In this document: positions 36,802-49,474 of the stretch, in pieces
Position numbering within the stretch: position 1 is the first letter of the stretch
How the letters are laid out: the number at the start of each line of letters is the position of its first letter
Source: Notamacropus eugenii
Lineage: Eukaryota; Chordata; Mammalia; Diprotodontia; Macropodidae
Length of the DNA stretch: 64,000 bases
NCBI RefSeq assembly: GCF_028372415.1
Contig: NC_092872.1
Span: 512,616,224 to 512,680,223 of the forward strand
Direction: 5' to 3'
The notes under the pieces: generated by a model
Databases searched by the model: none
Told to the model about the DNA's origin: nothing
The model's input: only the letters and a program-made list of their open reading frames with translations
Translations under genes and position numbers: made by a program

Positions 36802-36898
36802 GTCTTAGTGGACTTTATGAAAAGAATAGATGATCTCTGTAATGAAAATGGCCAAATTGAAGACTTATATAGTGAACTGAACAAATGGTCATTTGAAA
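36802..36898 (+). CDS. CYP24A1: CYP24A1 exon 4 (residues 182-214)
   Basis: The exon follows TTTTTTTCTTAG and encodes [20 protein letters not shown] and then [12 protein letters not shown]. It ends one base into a serine codon before [18 protein letters not shown] is identical to human. The first half, in the D/E-helix region, is more variable. Confidence 0.96.
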
Positions 36899-36999
36899 GT
36901 AAGCTTTTAATGATTTTTTTATATGAGTTTAAAGCACTAAGGATCCAGTGATGTTCTTGCTCATCACAATGCCTAGCTTTAGGATTTACAAGGCATTAT

Positions 37000-37995
37000 G
37001 CCCATTTTCACGTTTTACCCTTTTAACACTCTAATACAGATGCTATTATTATCTCCACTTAGCAGATAGGAAACTGAGCTTCAGAGATATTAAGTGATTT
37101 GCTCAGAGTCCCATGGCAGTAAATGTCAGAGGTAGCATTCTATCTCCTGCTTCCAAGTTGAGCATTCAGTCCACTACCCCACTCTGCCATGTACATAGAG
37201 GTTTTTTTGGTTGGAAAGCTATTGACAAATATGATTCTCACTAGGTATGAAAAGGTAGGTAGGAAAAGGATTTCTCCTGTTTTAGAGAGGAGAAAACTGA
37301 GATTCTGTTAAAGGGCCTTACCCAATATCAAAAGGCTAATGTTAAAACTAGCTGAGTCCCAAACTTAGGACTGCCTATCACCTAATCTAATCTCTTAGCC
37401 TTTTGCTCTTCCATTAAAGAAGACAACTTTTCCACATTCATACTGTATCATTTTCTCAAAACACCAAGAAAATTGGAGAAGTTGGAAAGTCTAGGGAATT
37501 AATCTTCATCAGTTTATTTGGAAAATGCCCCTTTATGTTGGCATAGTATAAAATCTAAAATGAAAATGTAAAAGAATAAGGGAAGGTATGCATTCCTACA
37601 TGAAGAGCCTATGTGCATGTTCCAATCCAAAGATTATGTGGGTCTGTTTTGTATGGCATGTAATGGACACAGTACATAAAGGAGAAATCATTGCTGCAGC
37701 TTTTGCCACTCACAGAGCCATAATGATTTTCAGTATTGAGTTGAAACCATCAATAAGGTACTGTGAGACAGTGCAAAGAAGGATGGTCTTTGAGTCAGAA
37801 GACCTGAATTTAAGTCTTCCTTTCAACACTCTCCATCTCTTTAACTCTCGGCAAATCACTTAATTTTCCTGTCCCTCAGTTTCTTCATTTGCAGAATGGA
37901 ATGACACTTGGCTTACCTCCTTCCCAGAGTTATTGTGAAAAACAAATACTTTGTAAGCCTTAAAGTGATATAGAAATACAAACTAAATTATTTTA
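37000..37995. repeat. SINEs in CYP24A1 intron 4
   Basis: About 37000-37190 is a reversed CORE-SINE. About 37755-37995 is a forward one ('gtactgtgagacagtgcaaagaagg...cttcatttgcagaatggaatgac'). 37195-37755 has no named repeat. Confidence 0.6.
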
Positions 37996-38579
37996 TTTTG
38001 TGTTTGGATCAGGTTTATTGCCATTATGGGTATATCAGCATGCTATAAAAAAAAGTGTTTCCTATTACAACACTTTACAAGAAAGAATGCCCTTTTCCTA
38101 GATATCTCATGAGACACTAAATAAGGGAGTAGTACGTTAATGTTAATATTAATACCTTTTCATTAAAGAGTAATCTCTCATGCCAATCTGTTTTGCATTG
38201 AGGGTGGTTGAAGTAATGGGACAAAGATTTTCCTGTTGGTTGGGACCCTAGTGGTTAGATTGTTCAGTTCTTGCCATTACAAGAATATCCTTATCAATGA
38301 AGGTGCCAATGATAACTAACATTCAGAGAGACTATTCTGTCATTATGTATTATGTTCAAACACAGACATATGCTTTAAACCAAAGGTTCTTGGTTTTTTA
38401 TCCATGTGCCCCTTTGGCAGTATGGTGAAACAGATGGACTCTTCAGAATAATGTTTTTAAATGGATAAAGTAAAAAAACAGGATTACAAAGCGAAACCTA
38501 TTACATTGAAATAAAGTTATCAAAATATTAAATTAAAAAGCTACAGATGCTAGGTTAAAAACCCCAACCTTAAATAATA

Positions 38580-39120
38580 TAAATTCAGGGAGGTGATAAA
38601 GTATATAGAACTCTGTACTTGGAGTCAGGAAGAGCTGAGTTCCAGTCCAACTTCTGACATTAGCAAATGTCAGCTCTGTGATTCTAGGCAAGTCACTTAA
38701 TCCTGGACAAGTCTGCTTCAGTCTCTTCATCTGTAAAATGGGGATAATAATTGCACCTATCTCCCAAAGTTGTTGTAGATATCAAACGAATTAATATTTG
38801 TAAAACCCTTTGCAAATCTTGAAGTGTTATATAAATGAAAAATTATTATTAATTTCAGGTGAGCAAATATTTATTAAGCCTCTATGCTTTACAAATCCTT
38901 GTAACAGACACTTAAGATAGAAAACAGAATAAGATTTAGCCCTTTGCCCTCAAGAGTGTCACAACTTAGCAGAAGAATTAAAGCAGAAACACAAATAGTT
39001 AAACTCCAATTAAGTTTTGAGCATGGTTAAGCGCCCAACAGAGCTGCCAAGTGCTCTGCAAGGTCCGAGAAGGGAGATATTCCTTCCAGCTAGCAGAGAA
39101 TGAATGAAGGTTTCAAGGTT
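38580..39120 (+). repeat. CORE-SINE and unresolved family in intron 4
   Basis: About 38580-38850 is a forward CORE-SINE ('gaggtgataaagtatatagaactc...gaagtgttatataaatgaaa'). About 38860-39120 is the unresolved 'atttattaagcc' family. 39120-39568 holds nothing further named. Confidence 0.6.
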
Positions 39121-39568
39121 GTAGAAGTTGACAGAATGAGAACTTTGAACTTCTTTAAAAAAAAATGAAAACATTTCCCCTTTAATTTCTCAACTCTTGA
39201 CTCCTCTGGAGAATCATTCCAGTGTCTCCTAAGTCACAGGACACTTAAATTGTCATCCTGAGTAAATGATGGGAATCCTAAACTCATTCTTATTCCAACA
39301 ATGAGTTTCTAAGCAAGTAGAGCCCGTGGATTTCTCACCACAGAGTTGGTATGAGCCCTTCAGTTGTGCAGATCCTACCAGTTCCCTCAGCTTGTTTTCC
39401 TTACTTTGCATCAGGCTGTGAAAGGCCGTCAAGTTCTTGGCTTCTTTGTTTGTTCTTGGAAAAGCCAAAGCTTCCATAGGAGACAGAACTGAACCTTTAA
39501 TAGCTAGATAATCACAGACTCCAGAGTTGCTGCTATTGTGTAACACCCATGATCATTTTAAATAACAG

Positions 39569-39660
39569 GTATTTGCCTAGTGTTGTATGAAAAGAGATTT
39601 GGACTGCTGCAGAACAATGCCAGCGATGATGCTTTGAACTTCATTACATCCATCAAAACA
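39569..39660 (+). CDS. CYP24A1: CYP24A1 exon 5 (residues 214-244)
   Basis: The exon follows AATAACAG and completes S214. It encodes [20 protein letters not shown] and then [10 protein letters not shown], ending in phase 0 before GTAAGA. The [14 protein letters not shown] block is conserved with human, covering helix E and the start of the F helix region that lines the substrate pocket. Confidence 0.96.
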
Positions 39661-39869
39661 GTAAGAATATGTTTGATGTGTGGTTTTCCTGGGTGGAGTT
39701 AAATTGCCAAATTGAATTAGGAAATCATATATCTCTTAATTGTTTTGAATGAGAAGTATCAAAATAACTCTATGAAATCTATTACATCTACTGAATCAGA
39801 ATTGATTGGTAAGAAGTTTTTTCAGAAATTAAATCATATTACATCCTATTCAGGGTCCTCTGCAGGAGG

Positions 39870-40065
39870 TATGATATAATTCAAAGAATTCAGAATTTGG
39901 AGCCAGAGGTCCCGGGTTCAAATCCTGTCTCTGCCATTTTCTATCTGTGCAACCTTGGCAAGGTCACTCACCCTCCTTGGGCTCAGTTTCCTCATCTGTG
40001 AAATGAGGGAATTGGACTAGATGGACTTGGAAGTTCCTTCCAACTCTAGATCTATTCTCTGATGG
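39870..40065 (+). repeat. MIR-like SINE in intron 5
   Basis: 'gtcccgggttcaaatcctgtctctgcc', 'cagtttcctcatctgtgaaatgaggg' and 'gttccttccaactctagatct' are a well-kept forward MIR-type copy. Confidence 0.7.
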
Positions 40066-40254
40066 TAGAAGAAGGTCTGGGAACAAAAACACAAAACCAA
40101 CGTCACCAGCTTCAGAACTTTGAGGGGCTGACTTCAGCTTGTATTAATCACAGTGGAAACAGTATTTGCTTCTAGTTATAAACTGATCTAAAGTAAGGAT
40201 TCATATGCAGTTTCATCTAGGAAGGATTCAATTTTTAGCATACTTTTTTAACCT

Positions 40255-40552
40255 GTTTAAAAATTTTATTTATTTATTTTTAGTTTTCAACATTATAAGA
40301 TTTTGAGTTGTAAATTTTCTCTGCTGACATGTTCAGTCGTATTAAACATATTTCCACAATAGTCATGTTATAAAGAAGAAGGAGAACCAAAAGGAAAAGC
40401 CATGAGAAAGAAAAAAAAAAGAGCAAATAGTATGCATCAATATGCATTCAAATTCCATGGCTCTTTCTCTGGATGTGGACAGCATTTTCTATCATGAGTT
40501 TTTTGGAATTGTCTTAGATCATTGCATTGCTGAGAAAAGTTAAGTCTATCAA
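40255..40552 (-). mobile_element. Marsupial L1 3' end, reversed, in intron 5
   Basis: 'atttccacaatagtcatgttataaag', 'aagccatgagaaagaaaaaaa', 'ctctttctctggatgtggac' and 'catgagttttttggaattgtcttagatc' match the reverse of the L1 end at 21790-22060. The region to its right (40600-40900) carries SINE fragments. Confidence 0.75.
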
Positions 40553-41063
40553 GGTTTTAGCATACTCTTTTAAAAATTCAATTAAATAGCTTTTAAATTC
40601 TGGCAGCAGAGGGTGGCACAAAGAGAGTCAAGCTCAAGAAGTCCTGGGAGACCTGGATTCAAGTCTCACTTCTGACTCATCCTGGCTGAGTATCCCTGGG
40701 CCTGAACCAGATTAAAATGTAACTGGGAAATGTTTAACAAAATAAAGAAGACTACAATATAACATAGATGATATTAATTTGAGGTTTTCTGAGTCAATAT
40801 CAGGCCAATAGAGATCCACTTCTATTTGAACACCACTGCTCTAGGGCTAGGACATTCTCTGAGAAAGTGATAACATGGATTGGTAGAGGGGACTTTCCTC
40901 CTACTAAAAGGATCACAAATATCATACCTACCACCCTATCCTATGACCATATGCCCTCTGAGGTCCATTCCAACTCTTGAGAGTCTAGCTCTTCACCAAG
41001 ATGCATAAAACCCTGGTTCTCTTTGGAAGGGCAAGGAATGGAAACATGCTTGCTTTCTCACAG

Positions 41064-41175
41064 ATGATGAGTACTTTTGGGAGGATGATGGTGACCCCAG
41101 TGGAGCTTCATAAAATCCTAAACACCAAGGTCTGGCAGATGCACACTCAGGCGTGGGACTACATCTTTAAATCAG
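41064..41175 (+). CDS. CYP24A1: CYP24A1 exon 6 (residues 245-282)
   Basis: The exon follows TTTCTCACAG and encodes [20 protein letters not shown] and then [17 protein letters not shown], ending one base into V282 before GTGAGA. The segment [17 protein letters not shown] is identical to human and spans the F-G region, which shapes the substrate entrance and membrane contact. Confidence 0.97.
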
Positions 41176-41539
41176 GTGAGAAGGTCCTTCCCTGAAGGCC
41201 TGACTGGATCCTCTCCCTAAGAGATGCAGCTTGGCCGGCTCTTTTGAAGATGCTGTTTCCCTTCTTTGCCTAGCCTTCCTCACTGGCCTGTCTTCACTCA
41301 TTTTGTTGTTCTCTGACGTTCTTCTGCCTTTCTTTTGAGAACTGACATCATGGCAGCAAAGCCTTCTATAGGAGCTCAGTGTAGAATCCTTTAAGTCAGA
41401 GAGTAGGCTTCATCTTCCCTTCTCCACCCCAGATTTCCTATTCAAGTATGATAACTGTTTCTGTGTTTAATAATAATATACATGTACATTCAGATTACAC
41501 TTTACTATTTCAAAGCTCTTTAAACAGAGGAGACAGCAT

Positions 41540-42850
41540 TACACAGGGGAAAAGAACAGGATTTGGAGGTAAGACAACCTGCCATAGTAGAAAGCATTCT
41601 AGGTTTGTAGACAGAGGGCCTGAGTTTAAATCCTGTCTTTGCCACTCTAGAGACCCTAGTGTGGCCTCAGTTCACTACCCTGTTCAATAAGGAGATCAGA
41701 CTAAGTAATTTCTAAGGTCCTTTTATGCTCTAAATTTGTGATCTTATGATTCAGAGGACCTTATATGAAACCCAGCTCTACCTCTAACTACCTGTATGAC
41801 TTCAGCAAATCTAGACCTCAGTTTTCTTATTTGTAAAACAAGATTCAGTTCAGTGGTCTTAAAGACTCTTTTAACCTCATTTAATCTTCATAGCAAATCT
41901 GTGAGAAAGGGAAGGCAGGGCTTACCTTGGTACTTTGAAAAGCTTCAGGGTAACTTCAGTGTGGACATTCTCCTCACTGACAAAAAAAAACCTCACAAAC
42001 TCCAAGCTCAATAGACATTCTTCATGAATTATTGTGACTGAAGACTGGAAATATGGTACAGTGGAGAATATTAGATTTGGAGTCAGGGGACCTGGGCTCA
42101 AATTCTGCTTTTGCAACTTATTATTTGTGTCATTGGACAAGTTATTTGAACTCTCTATGCCTCAGTTTCTTCACCATTAAAATGGAGAGGCTGGATTTAA
42201 TGACTTCTAAGTTCCCTTGAGGTTCCAAATTCTGTGATTTTGCAACCTTCTGGTGATATGCTTTATGCATTTCCTTAGGTTTGGCCTCATATGATAGACA
42301 AGCCCAAGTCTAATCAAGTTCAGGCTTATGCTTATGGCTTTCCAGAATGGGAAGTCCTATAAGTGCTCATACTCTATTGGCATAGCCTTCAAGAGTCCAC
42401 AGTCCCTGCTATCTTATAAGGAAGAATCAGTGTAGGACTTCAATGGACCTGTGCAAGGATTGTTATAACCATTTTAGGGATAGGGACCATAACTGTAATA
42501 TCACTGGTGTAGAGAACTCCCAGGTCAGTAAATCCCCTTTACCAATACAGGTAGACATCTTCTCCACAACTTACAGTCTTCAAGAATTGCAAAGAACTTT
42601 GGGAGGTTAAGTGACTTGCCCAGGGTCACATGGCCAGTATGTATCAGAAGTAAGACTTGAACCCAGGTCTTCTTGGTTCCAAGGTCAGTTCTCTATCCAC
42701 TTCATCAGGTGGTATAGTAGAAAGAGTACTGGATTTGGAGTCAAAAAGATCTGAGTTTGAATCCTACCTCAGACACACATTCAACTGTGAAATTCTCTTG
42801 TGTCAGCCTATTTTCTCTTCTGTAAATAGGAATAATAATATCACATAAAA
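41540..42850. repeat. SINEs in intron 6, first part
   Basis: Forward MIR-like copies lie at about 41575-41750 and 42050-42245. A reversed piece is at about 42535-42700 ('gggaggttaagtgacttgcccagggtcacatgg'), followed by a forward piece at about 42705-42845. Another forward copy lies near 43030-43205. Confidence 0.55.
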
Positions 42851-43586
42851 GTGAAGGCTTCTCTCTGCAGTTAAATTATTCTTTATTCTTACCATGTTAA
42901 CTACTTTACATAAGAGGTAGGCATAAGATTCGTCTCCTAGAGGAGTCTAGACTGGTAGCTCGGTTGTGCTTTCATTTCAAATGAGCACAGGTTTCCTCTG
43001 TAGTCAAATCTCCCACAATATGCGAGGGTAGGAGCAATACCTGATGAGACAAAACCTAGGCTCAAATCCCATCTCCATCACTTTCTACCTGTAGATCCTT
43101 GGACAATTCATTTAATCCTCCTGGGTCTCATTTTATTCGTAGTTATAGTAAGAATATCAAATTAGATGGCCTCTGTGAATCTTCAAGGTCCATGAGCCTA
43201 TAAATACAAGGCAAGAGAATCAACTCCAGTCACAGACATATTATATGTCAATTTTGTCATTCCTAACATCTACCCACAGGAGGCCCTGAAACTAGGGGTG
43301 GAGGGTAGGTAGGAAGCAGGAGAATGAACCTCTGGCCATGCCTGCTCAGCAGCCACATGGTCCAGGATACTGAGTATAGGCACTATTCCATTGGGGGTCA
43401 AGAGTTTCAGATACCACCTTGGCCATGAGCTGATCTTTTCTGCTCCTATTAGGCATCTGCACAGGAAATTTTGTACCACTAGGTCGCTAGAAATAATAAT
43501 GAAACATAAAAATATGACTAATGGAATGAAAATATGCTTTGGGAAAGAACTTTCTACTGGGCACAAGGTCTAGTGTGTGTTTGGAG

Positions 43587-43848
43587 GGGCAGCTAGGTGG
43601 CGTAGTGAATAGAGCACTGGGCTTGGAGTCAGGAAGACTCATCTTCCTGAGTTCAAATCTGACCTCAGACACTTACTAACTGTGTGACCCTGGGCAAATC
43701 ACTTAACCTTGTTGACCTCAGTTCCTCATTTATTAAATGAACTGGAGAAGGAAATGGCAATCTCTACCAGCATCTCTGCCAAGGAAACCCCAAATGGGGT
43801 CATGAAGAGTTGGACATGACTGAAGTGATTGAATAATAACCATAAAAA
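43587..43848 (+). mobile_element. Full-length marsupial SINE with exact target duplication
   Basis: The copy runs from 'gggcagctaggtggcgtagtg' to 'gaataataaccataaaaa'. TGTGTTTGGAG is repeated exactly at 43576-43586 and 43849-43859 (11 bp). It retains head, CORE-like body and tail and is among the least decayed SINEs in the window. It lies in CYP24A1 intron 6. Confidence 0.85.
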
Positions 43849-44374
43849 TGTGTTTGGAGTGCCTGGTATAATGCCAGACATCCAGCTGGCACTTCATAGG
43901 ACCAATCTATGAAAAACTAGAACGAATTTGAGAAAGTCCCATTTAATATGTATTTTATAAAGGAGGATATTGAATAAATATGGTGTGTTGGCACAAAATA
44001 AAACTGAAGATTTCGTGTGCCTTCCTCGTGGTACATAATACCTCCTGTAACAGAACAGAAGCTCCTTGAAGGAAACAGTTGTTTATTTATTTTTTTCCCT
44101 TGGATCCCCAGTGCTTAGCACATTATCCAGAGCATATAGCAAGTACCCTAAATGCTTTTTGATTAATTGATAATAGTGTAGTCTCTTAAATGTGTGTTGA
44201 ATGGAATAGAAAGTTCTTGTCGTTCTCCATTTGAATTACTTGTTATTCTCCATTTGAATTATGACCTGCTACAGAGAAAGCCTTGGATTGGGATTTTAAT
44301 TTGATGACTCTTCTCCTATCCTAATTATAATTGTATAACCTCATTTCTCTCCCACTTTTCTCCTTTTCCTACAG

Positions 44375-44520
44375 TCAAAGCATGCATTAACAATCGACTG
44401 GAAAAACATTCAGAAAATCCCAGTGAGGATTTCCTTTGTGATATTTATCACCAGAATCAGATTTCTAAAAAGGAACTGTATGCAGCTGTTACAGAGCTCC
44501 AGCTAGGTGCAGTAGAAACG
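44375..44520 (+). CDS. CYP24A1: CYP24A1 exon 7 (residues 282-330), holds Gly326
   Basis: The exon follows TTTTCCTACAG and encodes [20 protein letters not shown], then [19 protein letters not shown] and [10 protein letters not shown]. The end of the exon is the I helix over the heme, with E329 and T330 the conserved acid-alcohol pair for oxygen activation. Residue 326 is glycine (GGT at 44506-44508), where human has alanine. Position 326 is the known switch between C24 (Ala) and C23 (Gly) hydroxylation, and glycine is the reported opossum state. The exon ends in phase 0 before GTAAGG. Confidence 0.97.
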
Positions 44521-44769
44521 GTAAGGCCCTGTTTGTCTCTTCTCTATGTGGATGCTCCAGCCAGACCAACTTCTCTGTTTTGTTTTGTTTGGGAGTTTTA
44601 TTCTGATTGTTTGGTTTGTTTTTGTTTTTGCCATGAATTCTGTGGCTCAGGGACTCCTAATTTTTTTTGTGTCTTGGACCAGTTTAACAGCCTGGACAAG
44701 CCTATGGACCCCTTCTTAGAACAGTGATCTTAAACACGTAAAATCAAATACATAGGTTTACAACTATAT

Positions 44770-45880
44770 AAAATTATAATAATAACTAGCATTTATATAG
44801 TGCCGACTAAATTCCGGGCCCTGTGCTAAGCACTTAACAAATATTTTCTTTTACCCTCACAACTGGAGGTGGTACTATTATTATCTCCATTTTATATTTG
44901 CAGAAACTGAGGGAAACAGAGGTTAAGTGACTTACACAAGGTCACATAGCTAGTAAATGTCTGAGGCTATATTTGAACTCAGTTTTTCCAAATGCCAGGC
45001 CCAACATTCTATCTACTGCGCCACCTAGCTGCCTATATTACAATACAGCTAAAACTTTTTTTTTCTAATTCTCATGCCCTAAGAACAACTGCCATAGATA
45101 AAGATGGACTCCTTTGCAGAACAGAAATTTCATGTTTTAGTTAAAGTAAAAGATGTTTTAGATACTGGACTCTTGTCCTGTCTCATGCGTGTTTTATAGA
45201 GCTACCAATAGCCTTCTAACTGATCTCCTTGCCTCAAGTCTCTCTCCACTTCAATCCATCCTCTACTTAGCTGCCAAAGTGAATCTTTGTCAAGATCATG
45301 TCACTCCCCTCCGCAAACCTTACAATAAACTGCCAAGCTTCCTATTATATATTATATATCCATGTTAAAATAGAAAAGGTTTTCTATAGAAAGAAATATA
45401 TAAATTTAGAAATAAATTATATATTAGTAAATACAAATTCTCTGGCATTCATAACTTGGCCTTTTCCTAATTTTCTAGGCTCATCACTCTTTACTCTCTC
45501 CATCCAGCAGTTCTGGCCCCCTTGCAGACTTCATGCCTTTGCACTGGATGTCCGCCATGCTTGAAATGCTCTCCCTCTACATTCCAGCCTCCTAGTTTCC
45601 CCAGCTTTTTTTAGGACTCAGCTAATAAATCCTGACCTTGTTCTGGTTCCCACCCCATGGTTAATGCCCTCCCTTCACTCTCAGACTGCTTTCCATCTCC
45701 TTTGTAGTTGTCTCCCATGTACCTAATTATTTATATGTCATCTCTTCTATTAGCAGATTGGCTTCTTGAAGGCAGGAACTATAGTTTTGCCTTCCTTCAG
45801 ATCTCCACTTCATAGTGCAGTGCCTAGCACAGAGTGAACCTTTAATGAATGCTTTCAAATGTACTAAAGGAAGGGAGGCT
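44770..45880. repeat. CORE-SINE and L2 in intron 7
   Basis: About 44770-45040 is a reversed CORE-SINE ('agtgccgactaaattccgggccctgtgc'). About 45180-45880 is a forward L2 3' end ('tccacttcaatccatcctctac', 'cagttctggcccccttgcag', 'cctttgcactggatgtccgcc', 'ggcttcttgaaggcaggaac'). Confidence 0.7.
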
Positions 45881-46119
45881 AGGGAATGAAATTTTTTGAC
45901 CAGAGCAACTTAGTTTCTACGGAGTGATAAGGGCATTGCAATCTGAATTAGTAGAGTAATGCTTAGTAGGAACTACATAAATGTTAGATATTAATATTAA
46001 CATTGTCTTTATTATCATCATTATTATTATTCGAGTGAGTACTGCCACTGATGAAACCACGGATTCTTGAAACATTGAAGATGCACTTAAAGTGCTACAT
46101 AAATACAAAAAAGTTATTG

Positions 46120-46350
46120 TTATTGTTGCTGTTGGAGAACCAGTGGGCATGTTGTGGCTAAAATGTCAGTCTGAGCGTGAAAGTCTTAGGCTCCAGTCTT
46201 GTCTTTGACACATCCCATTTGTGGATCTTTAAGCAACTCCATTTCTGAGTGTGCTGGATAACTTGGTGCTGACCTACTTGAAAGAGAATTTCCTCATGAA
46301 GGAATTCTCTATACCAATGCGATCAGAGGTTTAGACCCTGTCTCACATTA
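46120..46350 (+). repeat. Marsupial SINE fragment in intron 7
   Basis: 'gcgtgaaagtcttaggctccag', 'ttggtgctgacctacttgaaag' and 'aattctctataccaatgc' match the SINE type also seen at 1290-1450 and 54365-54595. 46350-48150 has only a short MIR-like piece near 47665-47760; nothing else could be named. Confidence 0.5.
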
Positions 46351-48154
46351 TTATTATATTATAGCATCCCTCCCCAATTCAACATTGCTTCCCCTTCCTC
46401 AGTTCTGGGCAAACCAGACAGGCATTTCTTCCATTTTTCCTCTCTCTGTTGCATTTCATGCTCTTTTGCAAAAATAATATTTCTCATATAGAAAAAGTGA
46501 AAGTGCTTTGTAGAACTGTCCTGCTCAGTGGAGTTAAGATGTTATTCTAGTTTCTGATGCTTCTGGATCAGACACTGATTCAGATACTCTGAAATGAGAT
46601 CTCATACTAGGTTACTTTCATAGTAGAGAGCTTATCCTTGCACAATATTTCTGCCCTTCCTACTGTGTTGACTTTGAAAATTGTAACCAGGTTGAGGGTA
46701 AATTTAACTCAGTTGTCAACTTTGGACTCAGGAATGCTGGGTACCTAGATTAAGAAAATTGTAGCTTCTTCTATTATCCATTCCTTTTCACTATTCATGA
46801 GGCTCATTCTCTGTGCCCAGGCCAGTTGGGCTGAAGAGGTTTCCTAGGACAGGTCCCAGTGGAAAAGTGCAGCCTGTCTTGGATGCTTTTGGTGAAGCCT
46901 ACAGTTAGCTGTCCTTTTGGAAACACTGGAGAGTACTTGTGGTGAAGGACTTATTGATATGGTTAGATCTGTTTCTTTTTTTGGCCTGGCTATTCTGAAA
47001 GTCACATTTGGTAAATCTGAGAAATTTGAAAGCATATCTAATGTGGTGGCTATGCCTTCTTCCTGTTTTGTGAATTGGGCTATTACAATAATGCCTTCCA
47101 CCAGAGTTTATTTGCAGCTGTAACCACCAGAATCTTGTGGCTCGAAACAACCTGACATCAAAGCCATTCCAAAAATAATAAATCTGATTTGCTTTGAGCC
47201 CTCTCCCAATATGTTGTTTGGTCTGAGCATCACATATATATTTTCAGAAAACTGTACATGACACTTGGAGAGCATAAATTTGAGTCTATAGAGAGGTCAC
47301 TCTGACTATTTCCAGAGGAATATATTGTCCAATTTAGCTACTGCAACCTGACACCACACACGATTCACCAAAACCATCATAACCTGGCATGTGTTTTTGC
47401 AAAGGGCTGGACAGGCTGTCTGGGCCATTTTCCCCCCTCCTTGTCTAGTTTCCTTTGGAAAAGAAATAAGTGATGCCATTTTGAAACATGAAACAAGCTT
47501 TTATTAAGAATAAGTAGAAGCCAGAATTTCATATTTTGGTAGGAGCTGTGGTTAGGGGCAGCATCTTTGTTTATGTGGGAATTAACTTTCCAGGGGATGA
47601 GAAAAAAAGAGCTTAATTTTTTTTTTGGTAGCTCACATATGAGTAACAGAGATTTTTCTCATGACTACTCTGAGGGGTAAGCAATTATATAATAAAACTA
47701 TCCCCATTTTACAGGTGAGGAAACTGAGGATGGAAGAGAGGAAGTGACTTACCTAAAGTAAATTTGTACTTTCAGAGGAGAAAGTTATTATGAATGCATT
47801 AGATTATAAACTCTTTGATGATAAAGATTATGTTATTTTATGTGTTGTCCTTTGTACACAGTAGGTGTTTTATAAATGTTTGTTGCATGGATTTGTGTTG
47901 AATTTTCAGTATAAGGTAAACTCTTTTTTAAATTACCTTGTCCAGAGCTGTGATTTCAATGGTATAAGGAACTCCCAGTAAGAAAATGCCCTCTACCTGC
48001 CAACAACTGTTCTATAATTTATAGTGTTAGATATTTGTATGAGGCACTTTAAGAGATAGGATGACTTTCCAATATACATCAGAGATGGACTCTGAGCCTA
48101 GGCTGAGCCCAGGGCTTTCTAACTTCATTGTTAGCTCGTTGTCTACCATATCAT

Positions 48155-48408
48155 TTCATTTGTTGCTATTGAGTCGTTTCAGTCATGTCTGATTATTTGT
48201 GATCCCATTTAGAGTTTTCTTGGCAAAGATATTGGAGAGATCTCCCATTTCCTTCTTCAGATGAGGAAATTGAGGCAAATAGGTTTAAGTGACCTGCTTA
48301 GGGTCACATAAATAGGAAATATCTGAGGACCAATTTGAACTCAGAAAAGTTAAGTCTTCCTGACTCCCAGGCTGTCAGTCTATCTACTCCAGCACCTAAC
48401 TGCCCATA
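48155..48408 (-). repeat. Reversed marsupial SINE in intron 7
   Basis: 'tgttgctattgagtcgtttcagtcatg', 'tgtgatcccatttagagttttcttgg', 'gacctgcttagggtcacat' and 'cagcacctaactgcc' show a reversed full-length copy. Confidence 0.75.
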
Positions 48409-48799
48409 TCCCTCTATGCCCAAACCCTTGTTTTAAAGCTTTATTAGTGAACAATCTTTTTCAAGCCTCCAAACCATTCCCACCCCCTACTGCTTATCTT
48501 TTCCTAATTTTAAAAGAGCTGTTTTAGTTGGGAATGGGAAGAATATGGAGGAAAAAAATCACACATTGGGGTCTGTGTGAATCTCAATTTATATAACAGA
48601 TGCTTTTCTTTGAAGTTATATGAATTAGGCACATTTTAAGTGCATGAAATAAGCTGAGAAATCTCACCCTGCTTTTGCGTAAAACTGGACGCTTTTATAA
48701 TTTAATTTACAGCAAAAAAAGCTAGACTTTCCATCACATCCAGAGAGTTCCAACAGCAGGTGGCTTTAAGGCAAAAAGCTCATTTAAAAGCGGATACTC

Positions 48800-49085
48800 A
48801 AGTGGTGAGGAAAGAGTGCAGGATTCAGAGTCTGTAGATGTGGCATTTGAGTCTCAGCCCTGCCACTTACTAGCGATGTGACCTTGGGCAAATCTCTGCT
48901 CCCCTCTGAGCCTCAGTTTCTCCATATGTACAATGAGGAAGTTGGACTCTCGAGTCCCTTCTAGTTCTAAACCTATTATCCTAAGCACATTAAGGTTTGC
49001 AAAGCACTTTACAAAATAAGTGTCAGAGGCAGAATTAGAACTCAGGGCTTTTCAGTGCTAAGTCCTATGTTCTTTTTGCCACACC
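48800..49085. repeat. MIR-like SINE pieces before exon 8
   Basis: About 48800-48985 is forward ('cactcaagtggtgaggaaag...agcctcagtttctccatatg'). About 48990-49085 is the reversed end of another copy. Exon 8 starts 40 bp beyond. Confidence 0.6.
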
Positions 49086-49124
49086 ACCTGCCTGCCTCAG
49101 TGATGGTATCTATTTGCATTTCAG

Positions 49125-49291
49125 ACAGCCAACAGCTTTTTGTGGGTTCTGTATAACTTATCTCGAAATCCCCTGGTACAGAAGAAGCTTCTTGAGGAAA
49201 TAGAGAGAGTTTTGCCTGAGCAACGGATACCTAAAGCAGAGGACTTGAAGAATATGCCTTATTTAAAAGCCTGCCTCAAAGAATCAATGAG
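49125..49291 (+). CDS. CYP24A1: CYP24A1 exon 8 (residues 331-386)
   Basis: The exon follows TTTGCATTTCAG and encodes [20 protein letters not shown] and onward to [13 protein letters not shown]. The ExxR motif of the K helix is present as E383-S-M-R386; it forms the salt-bridge network that stabilises the P450 core. The exon ends two bases into R386 before GTAAAA. Intron 7, just upstream, is the longest in the gene at about 4.6 kb. Confidence 0.97.
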
Positions 49292-49474
49292 GTAAAATAC
49301 ATATACCCACTGCCCGAAACATAATCTTAATCATATAAGTTGTGGTGAAAAATTCCTTTTTACCTTATTGCCTCATGATTTAATATCTCAACCCACCCAC
49401 TTTTGTTCTTTTCCTTCCTCTCCTGTCCCTCTGAGCACCCCCAGATGGATTTGAAAATGAAAGTTAGTTTATGA

